Assembly (NCBI GenBank): GCA_035578155.1 | Contig: JAPWDM010000005.1 | Location: 34,620,108 to 34,684,107, forward strand | DNA from: Brachynemurus nebulosus | Lineage: Eukaryota; Arthropoda; Insecta; Neuroptera; Myrmeleontidae | Reading direction: 5' to 3' | Length of the DNA stretch: 64,000 bases | Shown: positions 33,206 to 45,489 of the stretch, one piece after another | How positions within the stretch are numbered: position 1 is the stretch's first letter | How the letters are laid out: every line of letters starts with the position of its first letter | Notes under the pieces: generated by a model | Database searches by the model: none | Told to the model about the DNA's origin: nothing | Seen by the model: only the letters and a program-made list of their open reading frames with translations | Made by a program: the position numbers and the translations under genes

Positions 33206-34752
33206 TAGGGTAGCTTCACTAGTTTTCGCCCAATTAGTGGAGTTTATAGCTTTGCGACATAAAAAGAATATGTTCAACTGATCTAATGCTAATGAATTAC
33301 TGTGTGAGTTTTCTGAGAGTTGCCATTTTAATTAAAGCCAAACCGTTGATTTAATCGAAAAATTGTTCAAATAAGAGTTGTAGATATCGACGGGGGCAAC
33401 CGATTGCTATAGTCAGGAGCTTTATAGCTCTTATGATTTTCGAGCTATGATACAAACTTATAGATTTTTAAATGGAACTATATATTAATTTTTCGATAAA
33501 ACTGATCTAATGCATTAATTAACAACATAAATGAGCAAAAAAAATTTTTTTACCCAAGTTTAATTTTTTAATTTTTCCTTAATTTATCAGTGAGGCGGTA
33601 AAAATATGCATATGTACTTGAGGCTACTTCAACCGATAGTGTTTTTTTTTGGTTACATTTCCATTACATCCAAGAAAAGAACCTTTTCCAGTACCATTTC
33701 TATCGTAAAAATTTGGTTGTAATAGAAATGGCAACTCTCAAAAAACTCACATGGTATATTGCTATTTATCGCTTACATAGTCTATTTTAAGTTGACATAA
33801 AATGATAACTAATTAGGTTCACTGTTTTTTTTATAAAAAAAATAATAATGATAAATATACAGATTTTGCTAGTTTTCGTCCAAAAAAGTTAGTTGTCGTC
33901 CACATGTAGGCTAGTTTTTGACCACCATTTAGGTTAAGAATTGTTATAAAAAAATTAATTTTAATAAAAAGCAAATGCTTGTATGTATTCAGAACCTCTT
34001 ATCTTTCTGCTTAAACCTTTTTATTGTATTTTATTTTATAATTTTTTTGATTCTAAGGACGTTATCCAAAATTTTGAAAATATAAGTCACATACAGAAAA
34101 ATATATGGACGAAAACTGAAAAGTACAATTTAATGCAGTTTTCAGTTTTCGTCCATGTAATTTAAACTTTTGTAATTCATTCAACGCAAATAATTGAGTG
34201 GACGAAAATTAAATCTCTAATCAAGCAGCCAATAGTAATTGTCTAAAACAAAGCTTTTTACATTTCACAATATTTAGCTAAATTGAGAAATAAAATAAAT
34301 TTCATTTGATTGTTTCAGTTTTCGTCCAAATGGTCGAAAACTGAAGTTTTTAAGGAATTGGTTACTTAATATCCGTCCACCAAATTTTTACAACTTAATT
34401 TAAATTTTTAAAAAATTTTCACTTCCAATTACGTTCAATGTGTCTTAAATATTAGTATAAAAACCAAAAATAAAACTTAATCACGCCATAACAGTATTAA
34501 AACTAACCGTGAAATGTCATCATTGACACACTGTCTGTCCAACATGAAAACAACTGACTGATTAATATTTTTTTTTAAATACGCAACTCTATCAAGTAAA
34601 TATTTTTTATCGTTGTTGTCACTGTTTGTGAGTCAGGAATGTAACAAATTCAAACATCTTCGGTTATCTGTTTTTATATTACCGTTATGTGCTATTGTGC
34701 AGTAAAATGGCCGAATACTGGCTCTGGACGGGAAACTAGCGAAACTACCCTA
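33206..34752. mobile_element. TIR element with TAGTTTTCGTCCA motifs, interrupted by a MITE
   Basis: The left end TAGGGTAGCTTCACTAGTTT and the reverse complement of the right end (TAGGGTAGTTTCGCTAGTTT) match at 18 of 20. AGTTTTCGTCCA or its inverse recurs at about 33875, 34142, 34318 and elsewhere. The MITE 33300-33754 lies inside, so the element itself was about 1.1 kb. TSD not settled; no transposase. Confidence 0.65.
33300..33754 (-). mobile_element. TA-target MITE, copy 2
   Basis: Reverse-orientation partner of 30431-30884. Ends CTGTGTGAGTTTTCTGAGAG and GGCAACTCTCAAAAAACTCA through CATGG, flanked by TA. Divergence between the two copies is modest, mostly scattered substitutions. Confidence 0.85.
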
Positions 34753-36267
34753 AGTACAGTAAAATTATAATTAAATGAAATAGTTATGCATAATATTTTG
34801 TTAGAAACACAAAATTTCAGACAAACTCTTTGCTCAACAAAATTCGATATAACGAAATTCGCAAAGCACATCAAAGAATGACTTGTTTACAGAGCTATTA
34901 CGCACGAACTTTCTAACAGTGTGCGCTTAAAAGTGACATGTAAACAACTGACAAATGTGCTCAAACGCGGTTCGTTTAAATAAGCTATTTCCAATACTTT
35001 TTGATCATAATGTACATAACCTGTCGACCACCAAACTACTTTCATTTAATTCTGGACATACTTTACTATACTATAAATATTCGTGTATACTTCCCTCTGT
35101 TATTTTTCTAAATTACTATAATTTCGTTATTCTATTTATTTAATATTTTTCCGTTATTTTCTTCGTTTTGAATATTGCTTAGTGCGTGGTACCAAAATGG
35201 TATATTTTATTACATTTATTACAGGGTAAAATTACTAGTATTATTATTATTTTTTTTCTGGTAATAGCTGAATAAATTATATTATTCCATTGAATTTATT
35301 ATAGGGGAACCTAATCAAATATGGAATACCATCTATTTCATAGTAAATTTTATCGAAAAACGTATATTTTTTGGAGATGTTTGGAGAAAAGTGTTTTCGA
35401 TAATAATTTTAACCAAAGAACAGTCTATTTTTGGCTACCATCCCCTACACTTTCTTGTATATGTGCTTACATTTTCGAGTTAACCTTTCCGTGAATTGAG
35501 GGTAAAAAGTATATTATCGAGCGAACAATTAGGTTGTCAACGATACCCGATACATATCAGTCATAATGATAGTTTTGTTTTCACTGATGTAGCTACTGCT
35601 ATAGAGATAGCGTGATTATTACAATGTAGACAAATTCATCTGTATGTATTCCAATGACATTTCTGTCGGCACACATCATAGATTTGTTATCACTTCATAT
35701 AGATCACGTCATTTACATTTTTAATTAAAAAATTATAGCGTACGGCATTTGACTCAATGTTTTCATATTTTCGTATAAATTGAATGGAACAAAAAACAAT
35801 CAGGATCGCGAATCGCCATAAAATATGTTGGAACACTATAATTTAACCCTTTTCAATTTTTTTTAAATTAGTAACATTATTTATAATAAATAAAAACACA
35901 CTTTCCTAACAACAAATTGTTCTTTATTTTTTTTTTCTACTCCTGTTGAAGAACACACTCATTGATTAGTAGTCATTACATATCCGTTAATTGTTGAGAA
36001 AGTTAGGCATTATTCAAAGGTGTGAAGGAATGGTCCTTACTCAATACCTTTCGACCAATAAAATCACCGTATTAACCATTGTTCAATATAGGCTTGCGAT
36101 TGTTTTGTGAATAATATATCTATAAGTTTTAATTTCATATGTTGCGTAGTAATGTGTAAGTAAATAAAACAATTTGAATTTTATTTTAATCGTTTCCATA
36201 GATACATATACAAACATTTAATGAAATTAGAGATAGATTAAAAATTGTATTGTTTTGATTTAAAATT
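34753..36267. other. AT-rich sequence, no gene seen
   Basis: No supported feature. GGGGAACC near 35303 and CCATCCCC near 35442, both next to TA, might bound a short MITE but the ends are too short to trust. Confidence 0.35.
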
Positions 36268-36269
36268 TA

Positions 36270-37128
36270 AGGTAACGGGCCTAGTTTCTGACCTTTTAAG
36301 AGTGACGACTGAGGTTAAACGACAGTAATAAATATAAGTTTCAACTTAAGAGACAATTAATAATTTTATCAACTAGTTTATGGCTTTCAAAATAAAGCCA
36401 TACAAGTAAAATAATTATTTGAATTGAATTAATAATTTAAATTAATGTTTTAAAAATTGACAAAAAGGACCCAGTTTCTGACCTTCAAAATTTCTCATGT
36501 GACAGTTTCTGACCCTGACAGTGGCCTAGTTTCTGATCCTTAAATTTAAAAATACAGTTTTTTAAAATTTAATTTATAAATAATTTTTTATTGATAAAAA
36601 TGAATGTTTAATGTAATACGTTATGAAAAATAACAAAAACTAATCGAAGATAACTATAAATAACAAAATAACTAACAAAAACTGGTTAGAATTTAACTGG
36701 GCCATACCACTTTAGAAGTGAGCCTAGTAATTGACCCTCATATTTCAATAATAAAAATCATTCTAAGGTATTTTATAAATATTTTAAAATAAATTTTAAA
36801 CAAATATTAACTTGCTCATATATTTTTAATTAAATTTTCATACTTACATGATGAATATTGCACAAATCAAAATGAGTACTTTGTAACATAAACTGTTAAG
36901 AAACTACCAAAAAAATAGTGTTTACACACATTTTAAACTTAAAATTTTTTTTTTATTTAGTTAATATATTCTAAACTTTTTAAATTGCTGTTCATTAGAC
37001 ACAGAATAGATTACTTTAAATTAAGAATTTATTTTTTTTCTTATTTAAAATATAGTTTTTTTATTAATTTATAACAAAGTTGAAAAGTTCAGAAACTGGG
37101 CCAGGGTCAATTACCGGGTCTTTTACCT
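36270..37128. mobile_element. TIR element with repeated AGTTTCTGACC motif
   Basis: The left end AGGTAACGGGCCTAGTTTCT and the right end (reverse complement AGGTAAAAGACCCGGTAATT) are imperfect inverted repeats, both next to TA. AGTTTCTGACC occurs near 36280, 36472, 36506 and 36528, with the inverse near 37090. Non-coding. Confidence 0.5.
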
Positions 37129-37393
37129 TATATTCAATTTTGTTTAAATCAAAAAGGAAGGAAGTCGTAGAAAAATTATAGTAAATCTACTCGCTTGCAA
37201 TGGGTATTACTTACTCAGATGCACTACGACACTAGCCTCGTAAACTCGACTCGTGTCGCAATTTCATCTTCGTGAGTAATAGCGCTATCATTACCAGCTC
37301 TTTTAATAATATACTATTATGTGAAAATTATGTAACTACAGAGGGAATCATTCTTGCAAAATTTCACGGACCACTACGTGGTCTTAATGCATT

Positions 37394-38006
37394 ATTGTAA
37401 CTAATATTGTAAATGTGAAAGTGAGTTATTTTATTTGTCTGTTTGTTCGTCTTTCTTTCACGCTTCAATCACTTAAACAATCAACTTTAAACTATACATA
37501 AGGATAGCTTTGAGAACAGAGAATGTTATAGGCTACTATTTATCCAGGGAAAACTTTGTATCCCCTTGAGAAAATTCGTAAGAGAAAAATTATTATATCA
37601 TAACTTACTGTTACATCAAATTCAGAAAATACATCCAGAATCATAGTTCTGTACACAGTATAGTATTAGTTATATTATTAATTGTTTTTAAAATGAAAAA
37701 AAGTAATCTAAAAATTTGAATAAACAAAAATTAATTTTTTTCTGATGGCTTATTAATTGAAAATCAGTGTTGTTATCGATAATGTGTAGAAATAACAGTT
37801 CTCAGTAGTCACACGACGCAAATATACTCTATATATTAAGGGGATATTTCTACTCTAGAGAGCTGAATCTCATTTTCGAGAAAAGTAAAAATATTATTAA
37901 AAAACACGCTTTTTATCAGCTCTCTAGACTAGAATATCCCCTAAACTTGGTGTCATAATTTCAGACACCACACGGGCGAAGCTACGGGTAAATGTTAGTT
38001 TAATTA
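37394..38006 (+). repeat. Dispersed element, copy 2 of 2
   Basis: Begins TAATATTGTAAATGTGAAAG, followed by a TTGTCTGTTTGTTCGTC stretch, and ends CACACGGGCGAAGCTACGGG. Same ends as 9968-10613. A palindromic MITE (37839-37942) interrupts it. Class unknown. Confidence 0.5.
37839..37942. mobile_element. Tiny palindromic MITE (104 bp)
   Basis: AGGGGATATTTCTACTCTAG and AGAGCTGA are inverted as TCAGCTCTCTAGACTAGAAT and ATCCCCT. TTAA precedes it, TAAA follows. Nested in the dispersed element. Confidence 0.6.
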
Positions 38007-38530
38007 TATATTAGAAGATGGATTCGTTTGATTACAACAGAAACTGTTTAAAATTTTCTTGAAACTTATTTAACAATGAATTTTGTCAATTTTTCTATAT
38101 ACATTACAGATCACCCCTGGTATTATATATAGCACACACCTAGAATGTGTGTTATTTATTAAATGAATCATCATCGACATCATTATAGGCGCGCAGATAG
38201 CTATTATTATTTTTATCCATTATTCTATGCTACAGTGTTCCTCCTCCATCATGCACGTGGTTGGAGGGAGGGAGTGTGTGTGAAACCAACGCCACAGGGT
38301 GGTAGAAAGTGAGCCCTGAGTTGTACATATAGTAATCATAAGCACGGATAATTTTCAAAAAATCAATAAAAAATGAATTAAAATAGATATACACAGGTTT
38401 GCTTCACCTGCCTGGCTTACCTACCTTCTCGACGGACTGATATGCGTATACGGTAATTATCTAAAGTAATTCGCCAGGTAAATGGTCTTTTACGTTGGAA
38501 AGTAATACGATGTATTTTTTTTTAATATAA
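38007..38530. other. No gene recognised
   Basis: Somewhat GC-richer around 38225-38320 and 38395-38450 but without open frames or repeats I can name. Confidence 0.35.
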
Positions 38531-38532
38531 AG

Positions 38533-39046
38533 CAGGGTGAATACTTTTTAGAAATTCGGGAAAAGATAGAAATTTTTTTCATCAATAGTGTTGAAATTAT
38601 TTTCTGATGAATGTCTCGTATGTTAGCACAGTGAAATCTTCATTGCATTCTTATTTCCTTTACAGTAGGGGAATATTTAAAACTTTTTCTAAGATTTCAG
38701 GAACCATTCGTAGCCTCGGTACTAACGGTTTGATGGTATTTTCGATTATAAAGCGAATTTTAAAAAAAAGAACAGTCTTAAAAAATTTTATGCTAGCTTT
38801 CTGCCAAAATGATTTAAAAATTTAAAAAATTTAGTTCGTTTATAATTTTGGATACTATTGGTAGCCTCGGTACTGGGTGATTCAATGGCACTTCCAATTT
38901 TATTGAAAGTAAGACAAAAAGTTTTGATTTAGAACTAAACATTTTTTTTTTTTTAAATAAAAATTTGGGTAATATTGAAATAATATCTGGAAAACTTTAG
39001 GAAAAGTCAGAGAACATTAATATTAACCATAAAAATAACCACCCTG
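38533..39046. mobile_element. TIR element starting CAGGGTG
   Basis: The left end CAGGGTGAATACTTTTTAG and the reverse complement of the right end (CAGGGTGGTTATTTTTATG) are inverted repeats. The interior carries two direct copies of GGTAGCCTCGGTACT/CGTAGCCTCGGTACT about 145 bp apart. TSD not found. Confidence 0.5.
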
Positions 39047-39070
39047 TAAAATTCAAATAAAATTATTTAA

Positions 39071-39981
39071 CCGTTTATAGGGCAAAAGGTCAAGCTTCGA
39101 GATTAGAAACTTTTGATTCGATTTTAACATTAATTATGGTGAGAAATAAATAAAAATTTTGGAATTTTAAATAATTTTTAATTTTTGACCCTCGAAAAGT
39201 CGTAATAAATATATGTACCACTGCCCTATAATGATATCACAAAATTTTATTTGGACAGTGGTACATATAAGTATGTACCGCTAATTGTACCAACAATAAT
39301 TAGAATATATTAAAACAGAAATACAAATAATAATTATACTCATATTATACTTTTATTATATACATATGTAAATTACAAAATACAAAATTTTATTTAGATT
39401 TGTGGAATGGTAAAAAATATTCTTTACATGAAGCAACTTTACACGTATTGCAGCAAAAATTGCTGTGTTTTTGCTTTTTATTTGTGTTATAATGGGCACA
39501 TTCTGGTAGAATCATAAGTCTGACTATCAGTTGCCAATTCCAAAATCTTCTCAATTTCATTATTTGAAAGATATTTCATTCTCTGAAATGATAAAAATTG
39601 TATAGATTCGAGATTTACTTTCGAATATTATCTTTTGGCTAAGGTATTTGGTAACTTATTATATGCAAAAATACTATTGAGACCCTATATTTTCTGATAA
39701 TATTATGTAGTTTGCGTAAAAATTTAAATTTAATCGTAAAAAAGTCTTTCAAACACGTGTGTTACAGAATGTAGTCTTAAACCGTAAATGGTCAGTGGTA
39801 CAAATATGTACCATACACAACAGTAAAGCCATTACTGATTCACTTTTGAGATTTTAATGAATGTCACTAGATTACGCAATAGCTTCTGTATTATAATATA
39901 ATATATATAGTATAAATCTGCCCCAGTATATCAGAATTTTAAAAAAGTGGTACATTATTGGTACCAGTAACCTATAAAGGG
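39071..39981. mobile_element. piggyBac element, internally deleted
   Basis: The left end CCGTTTATAGGGCAAAAGG and the right end CCAGTAACCTATAAAGGG are flanked by TTAA (39067-39070, 39982-39985). The reverse complement of the right end starts CCCTTTATAGG, a characteristic piggyBac terminus. Inside lies a remnant of a transposase C-terminus on the minus strand. At 911 bp it is less than half of a full piggyBac element. Motifs GTGGTACATAT/ATGTACCAC repeat near both ends. Confidence 0.85.
39390..39590 (-). pseudogene. piggyBac transposase C-terminal cysteine-rich end
   Basis: The minus strand reads MKYLSNNEIEKILELATDSQ and then TRMCP in one frame. After a one-base loss near 39500 it continues NTNKKQKHSNFCCNTCKVAS and CKEYFLPFHKSK to a stop at 39390. 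Spaced cysteines (MCP, FCCNTC, SCKEY, then a His) match the zinc-binding tail that ends piggyBac transposases. The catalytic domain is missing. It is oriented toward the left TIR, as expected for a C-terminus next to an end. Confidence 0.75.
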
Positions 39982-39985
39982 TTAA

Positions 39986-41139
39986 AATAAGGTTAGATGA
40001 AAAATCAACTTTAATCTCATATATTTAAAAACGAAAAACACTCTTTATAAATTTATGTGGTTTTTTTCCCAACGTGAAGCTTGTCACTTCAACTGTATGT
40101 AGCTAATGGAGATTCCTTTTTTTCTCTCGAATACCTAATAATTAATTTATAAGTGCTGGCTCCTGTTAATCCCATCAAGAGGATAGTCTGTCTGGCATAG
40201 TGATGGTTTATAATTATGTATATATTTTTAATAGCATTGCATTTTACAATAATTTTTTTTTTATTAGTTTTATCATTTTAACAAGTTTTGGCCGCAAACA
40301 AAATAAAATGTTTAATTAAGGATTTAGGTATGTATATAATAGAATTAGGAAAATTTTGTGAAAAACATACGGCCAAAATTACTTAACGGATTTTGACAAG
40401 TGAGGTAGCTTATCAGTAGAGGATTGCGCCAGGAGTAATACAATAGAGCCAGAATTTTGAAATTCCGTTTCATTTCTGAGTTACGGGTCCTTAAAGTTTA
40501 AATTTTTTTCAATGAAATCAAACGCAAGGTGATTAAAATTGTCCGCCAGGGTCTAGGTTCACCAAGAAAAGCTGAAAATTGAAATACTCGTAAAACTATC
40601 ATTACGGGTATCTACAGAATGGTCTCAAAACGTGGAAATTAGTTATTCGATTGAAATATGAATATGATTAGAGTATAAATGCCGTTCGAACGGGAAAATA
40701 CTGGATCAGTCGGGACCCGAAGGGCGCCATTTGGATACTTAACGAACGGCTTGATTTTCTGAAAACTAAATAAAGATATTAAACCAATTAAATGGTAGAA
40801 ATAAAGAATTTTTTTATCGAATTGAAAGTGGACTGAAATGACATTGGAACTAACGTAATTCTGTTTTGGAATTCGGAGTGAAAACCGGGAACGAAATTTA
40901 TATTGGTAAATCGGACAGGAGAAAGATTGAGCGAAATTTGACAATTTCTTTTTTTTTAGGGATTGGGAGCAAGTGGGAATGGAAAATCAATTTTTACAGT
41001 GAGTAGAAGTGAGACCAAAAAAATACTCCTGACGGCTTAAGTTAGTTTCTTTCTCTACTTAAAAGTCGTTTGACAAGCGAAGCCAGTCACTATAAATATT
41101 TTTTTATTACTCATGCGGGCGAAGTACTAACTTGGCGCA
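39986..41139. other. No gene; probable old dispersed repeat
   Basis: From about 40370 (AAATTACTTAACGGATTTTG) to 41120 (CATGCGGGCGAAGTACTAAC) the sequence has the feel of an insect interspersed repeat: its tail resembles those at 10600 and 37980. A 101-codon minus frame at 40639-40944 is unrecognised. Confidence 0.4.
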
Positions 41140-41580
41140 CACATTTCTGTACGCAAAATAGCTGTTTGCCCACTGTACTCTTCCCACATACGTTTTTGCG
41201 TGTGGAAAGTAACTTTCCACACGTAAATTGACAATAAAACACGCAAAGCCGCCTCTTGATTTTTCATTTAATAAATATTTCATAATTATTTCTATAGAAA
41301 CCACCAACAAAGTAATTTAAACAATACTTAATTCAGAAAAAAAAGACGAACACTTAAAAATATTATTTTAAAAAATAATAAAAATGTCAAAAATAGTAAC
41401 AATAATAGAAAAAAGTATGTGAAATTCGTAATAAAAAATAGTATGTGCAACTCGTGCGGGATTGTAGATTGCCCACTCAAGCGAATGAACGCACTCACTA
41501 CGTTTGTGCACTCAACTTCGCTTTCGTGGGCAATCGACAATTTCCCGCACTTATTGCACAATATACTATGTTTCATACAG
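41140..41580 (+). repeat. Dispersed repeat C, copy 1
   Basis: Shares with 50455-50830, in the same orientation, GCCCACTGTACTCTTCCCAC-like, AATTGACAATAAAACACGCA, AACACTTAAAAATATTATTT and a terminal MITE (41439-41568). That MITE starts TAGTATGTGCAACTCGTGCG and ends CCCGCACTTATTGCACAATA, imperfect inverted repeats. The 146-codon and 74-codon frames here are by-products. Confidence 0.65.
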
Positions 41581-41706
41581 AATTTGGGATTATCTGACTT
41601 AAAAATAATTAAACCTGTAATTCTGATAATTTTACGTATGTGAAACTGTGGGCCACGATTATACATTATATAATTGTATTTCGTTGTAGCAAATTGTATT
41701 ATTAAT

Positions 41707-41908
41707 AGGTATCGGACATTTTTCGGATCAAACAGCATTCGTGTTTTGTGTATGCAGGTATATCGCACTTGATTTGATTAATGTGAATAAAAACGTATAG
41801 ATAATGTATGAGAAAATGTACATATATTTACAACTCACATATTATCTGTCTGTCTGCCTGCATATACAAAACACGATGTTGTTTGATCCGAAAAACGTCC
41901 GATACCTA
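41707..41908. repeat. Fold-back with 52-bp arms
   Basis: AGGTATCGGACATTTTTCGG at 41707-41758 is inverted at 41858-41908 (CCGAAAAACGTCCGATACCT). The peptide MLFDPKNVRYL appears on both strands as a result. Two mismatches; spacer about 100 bp. Confidence 0.75.
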
Positions 41909-42277
41909 ATTATAAAATACCAAAATGAGAACACAACAGGCACCCAAACGGAGCTAGCACGGACCGCTTGTATTAAAGGAAACAAAATAATATAATTCTT
42001 GATCATAAACAGACGTTATTTATATTTGCCTTTTTAAAAAAAAAGATTATCTATTAATACTCCCGAAACAATGTAGATGTCCCTTTTACAATCAAAATAA
42101 ATGATCATCATTAAATATAATTTGTATAGATTGATCCTTCTTCTATTTCCTTGGACGTTTGTGTAATAAATGAAGCAGTCAATTTCCCAAAAATAAATAG
42201 CTTAATTATAAAATAAATTGTTTCCCATGGGATCCAATAAAACCGTTATATTTTGGTGAAAATTAGTACACACTATA
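41909..42277. other. AT-rich sequence, no gene seen
   Basis: Nothing supported. Confidence 0.4.
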
Positions 42278-42279
42278 TA

Positions 42280-43084
42280 CGATGTGTGTTCAAAAAGTAA
42301 GGTGACTTTATGTTTTTATCAAAGACCTTTTATTTATTCATCAATATTCATGTTGTTCCCTTTAAAGTAATCCCCCTAAGATACAATACACTTGTGTCAA
42401 CGCATTTTCCAATCCTCGAAGCACTTCTGATATGCACTTTTTGGTATAGCCTTGAGCTCTTCCGGCGATGCAGTTTTTATCTCCTTAATCGTTGCAAATC
42501 TCCATCCTTTCATGGGTTGCTTCAGTTTTGGGAACAGAAAAAAGTCGCAGGGGGCTAAATCCGGTGAATATGATAGCTGAGGCATGATTATGGTGTTGTT
42601 TTTGGGCAAAAATCATGCACAAGTAACGATAAGTGAGCAAGTGCTTATAGTGATGAAAAAGCCATGAATTGTTTTCCCACAATTCCGGACGTTTTTTTTT
42701 CGTATTGCTTCTCGCAAACGGTGTATGACTTCAAATTAATACTCAGCAGCTTCTCTAATGGCGATTCGACGATTTCCCAATACCATTTTCTTCACTTTTT
42801 CAACGTTTTCATCAGGAGTATTTTGGAGCACTTAGTTCCACTTTTCACACAAAATTTAATGCAAATCCTTTGGTCCATTTTTTTCGACAGCAGAAAATCG
42901 CCGAGCACACCAAACACTTCTAACCTTTATGCCTCTTACAAATGAACAAAGAATGCTATATAGCTGAAACTGTGAACATATGTTCGGGACGAGTGTACTA
43001 ACGCAACATAATAAAAAAATCGAAAAACGAATGTACGTAGCTCGAGAAATTTGAAAAGTCACCTTACTTTTTGAACACACCTCG
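42280..43084 (-). mobile_element. mariner element, internally deleted
   Basis: The left end CGATGTGTGTTCAAAAAGTA and the right end (reverse complement CGAGGTGTGTTCAAAAAGTA) differ at one base and continue matching through AGGTGACTTT. Both are flanked by TA (42278-42279, 43085-43086). At 805 bp it is about 500 bp shorter than a full mariner. Transposase remnants lie on the minus strand. Confidence 0.93.
42334..42930 (-). pseudogene. mariner transposase remnant
   Basis: Minus-strand pieces in order: KCSKILLMKTLKK, MVLGNRRIAIREAAEY, RKKRPELWENNSW, and PQLSYSPDLAPCDFFLFPKL with KEIKTASPEELKAIPKSAYQ and KCFEDWKMR, ending NIDE and a stop at 42334. SPDLAPCDFFLFPKL is the conserved C-terminal part of the mariner DDE/D domain with its last catalytic Asp. 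The segment with the first catalytic Asp is deleted. Frame changes occur between AEY and the rest, between the WENNSW and SPDLAP blocks, and a Trp after KMR is a stop. Inactive. Confidence 0.92.
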
Positions 43085-43086
43085 TA

Positions 43087-43883
43087 TTTTGGTGTTACAA
43101 AATGAAATAAATTATGAATCACGGTGTAGTGTAAGTAATACGTACCTACGGTTAAAATTTTGATACAAAAAGATCAAAGTGAAAGAGCTGTGCCTGTTTC
43201 AAAATATTGTTTGGGTAAAGTATATTTGAACCCAGAACGCTACGAAAAATTTAAAATTTACTGTTAATTATTTATTAATACTGTACACTTTATGCGTGTA
43301 TAGTTATTACCTAGGTTTACAAAAATTTTCATTAAGAAATTAATAAAGCATGACATAAAAACAATACAAGCTACAGTAAAATTTCTCTATACTCTAACAG
43401 TTTTACTATATTTTATATTTTCTTTCATATATTGTTTATTTTGAAACATGTTAATGGTTTGGTTTGGTTTAGTTAGGTTAGGTAAATCATAAACAAGGTG
43501 GGTTGCTGCAATTGTTCTCCTTATCATAAACAAGTGAACAATACCATTCCTACTTGCCGTTTTCTTTTGTTTTACTCCGCTGAAATGTATACCACATCGT
43601 TGATAATAATGTTCTATTATTTCGTTACTAAAGCTTTTTTCTCTTAGCTCGATTATATATTTTATAATAATTATAAATTTATAGATAGTAAAGTGTAACA
43701 CAATATTATATTATAAACACAGAACACTAGAAGCAAACTAAAATCAAAATAGTTTAGCTCGCTTGGAGTCATTTGTTGGTCTGTCATAGCGTCACAAATT
43801 CACAAGAGCAAACAAGCATTGTTAGGTCGTGGTTAGATCATTGTTACCAAATACGTACATAAAGTAGTTTTGCAGTACCTACA
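43087..43883. other. No gene recognised
   Basis: A 104-codon minus-strand frame (43387-43701) has no motif I recognise; the local GGTTTGGTTTAGTTAGGTTA run is repetitive. Confidence 0.35.
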
Positions 43884-43891
43884 TATAGATG

Positions 43892-44271
43892 CAGGGCCGG
43901 ATCTAGGGGTGGGAAGCAGGGCAGCGGGGACACGTGCCCCCCTTATAAGCTTTTAGGGGCGCCAAAACGGTAAAAATGCGAAATTAAAAATTCGGCACAA
44001 CGATATTTTTAAAATTTTTCTCTGCAAAAAGCAAGTGATGAGCAAAAAAAGCTCACCATTTTCTATTTTTGCAAAAATCAAGAACCCACTCAACTTGAGC
44101 GCAAAAATGAAGTATGTTGACTTTCTTTTTTTTTTTGCTCATCACTTGCTTTTTACAGCGAAAAATTTAAGAAATATCGATGCCGCAAAATTTTTAATTT
44201 GGCATTTTTGCCGCGGAGGGTGCCAACAGCAAAGTTTGCCTCCCCTCGTAATAACTATAGGTCCCGGTCTG
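43892..44271. mobile_element. hAT-type element with internal hairpin
   Basis: The left end CAGGGCCGGATCTAGGGG and the right end CTATAGGTCCCGGTCTG are imperfect inverted repeats. Flanks TATAGATG (43884-43891) and TATATATG (44272-44279) differ at one base. Inside, GCAAAAAGCAAGTGATGAGC is inverted as GCTCATCACTTGCTTTTTAC about 100 bp on. The 119-codon frame starting at 44035 is a by-product. Confidence 0.75.
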
Positions 44272-44279
44272 TATATATG

Positions 44280-45065
44280 TACCCACATCACATACATAAC
44301 GACAATCACACATACTAACATCCACTATACTACATATACAAACACAAACTCTGAATATGTATATAACCATGGAACGTGGGGAGCCTCGCTGTGACGTAAT
44401 CATGACATAAAATTCTGGCAACAGCCGTCATGCTAGCTATGATATAGCAGATTGGCTTCTATGTATAATGTTCTGTGATTATAAAATTGAGGAATATAAA
44501 TCCACATTTATCTTTTGTGCTTTTGGGGTTCCAACTTTATAATCGGCACTGTATATACCAATTTTTTTTTCAATATATTTTGCATAAAATACACGTAAAT
44601 AACAAAACGTGTGTTTTTCTTTTTTTGTGCTGTGTGTAGATTAAAAATAAATGTATTTATTTATTTATTTTGTATAGAAAATGGATTTTGTTTTTTGTAA
44701 AATGGTATTATTTCCTAAAAGAGAAATGGTGTAATTTTCCAGATTTTTTTCCATATAAAATTCAAAAAATGTATATTTATTCTACAGGAAATAATGCTTT
44801 AAATGTTCAATAGGTTAATCTTTTAAATCACTAATGGATTAATATTTTTTTTGTGTACATTTTATATTTTTTATTTAAACTTTTTTTTATTTTTATTTAT
44901 TTTGTGGTGCAAAGTGAGATAAAAGGTGTCCTGTGACCAGTTCGAGCAGTCTGTTTCGTGACCGAATACACTTGTGAATAACTGAATCCTTTTTCAGTTG
45001 TTATTTCGAGTGCTCATGATCACGAAACAAATTGCCCAGACTGGTTACATACAACATACTCTAAA
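44280..45065. other. No gene; one loose inverted repeat
   Basis: 44935-45052 folds imperfectly (GACCAGTTCGAGCAGTCTGT against the inverse of CAGACTGGTTAC, with GTTTCGTGA inverted as TCACGAAAC). The rest is AT-rich. Confidence 0.45.
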
Positions 45066-45073
45066 GTCTAATG

Positions 45074-45256
45074 CATTGATTCTCAAAAGTCGCGATCCCT
45101 AAGAGAATCGTTAAAAATATTTGGGATGTCGCAGAAACAAATTGACTACAGATGACCTACTCATTTTCTACGCATTTCTACGCATTGGCAACCCATTCCT
45201 TGCACATTTGAGGGACTGTTGTGAAATTTTTAAATGCAAAAGTATGAGAACTACTG
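45074..45256. mobile_element. Decayed hAT-type MITE
   Basis: The left end CATTGATTCTCAAAAGT and the right end AGTATGAGAACTACTG fit the CAGTGGTTCTCAAA hAT terminus with changes. Flanks GTCTAATG and CCATAATG agree at 5 of 8. Confidence 0.5.
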
Positions 45257-45286
45257 CCATAATGCATATATGAACATTTCTTTTAG

Positions 45287-45402
45287 CGAATGATCACTCC
45301 GGAAATTCAGTTATCACAGCGGCTCTCACGGTAAGATCTGAGCCCGGGACAGAATGTGTTTTGAGGCCTCGAGAAACCGAAAATGAACTTCACTAAAATT
45401 TG

Positions 45403-45489
<87 letters not shown>

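Noticed and set aside
35303..35450. Possible short MITE with GGGGAACC/CCATCCCC ends
   Set aside because: Only a few matching bases next to TA, expected by chance in AT-rich DNA.
41328..41768. 146-codon minus frame
   Set aside because: Covers a dispersed repeat and one arm of a fold-back; the shared MLFDPKNVRYL on both strands is due to the inverted repeat.
44035..44394. 119-codon frame
   Set aside because: Starts within a hAT element hairpin and leaves it; composition changes abruptly at the element edge.
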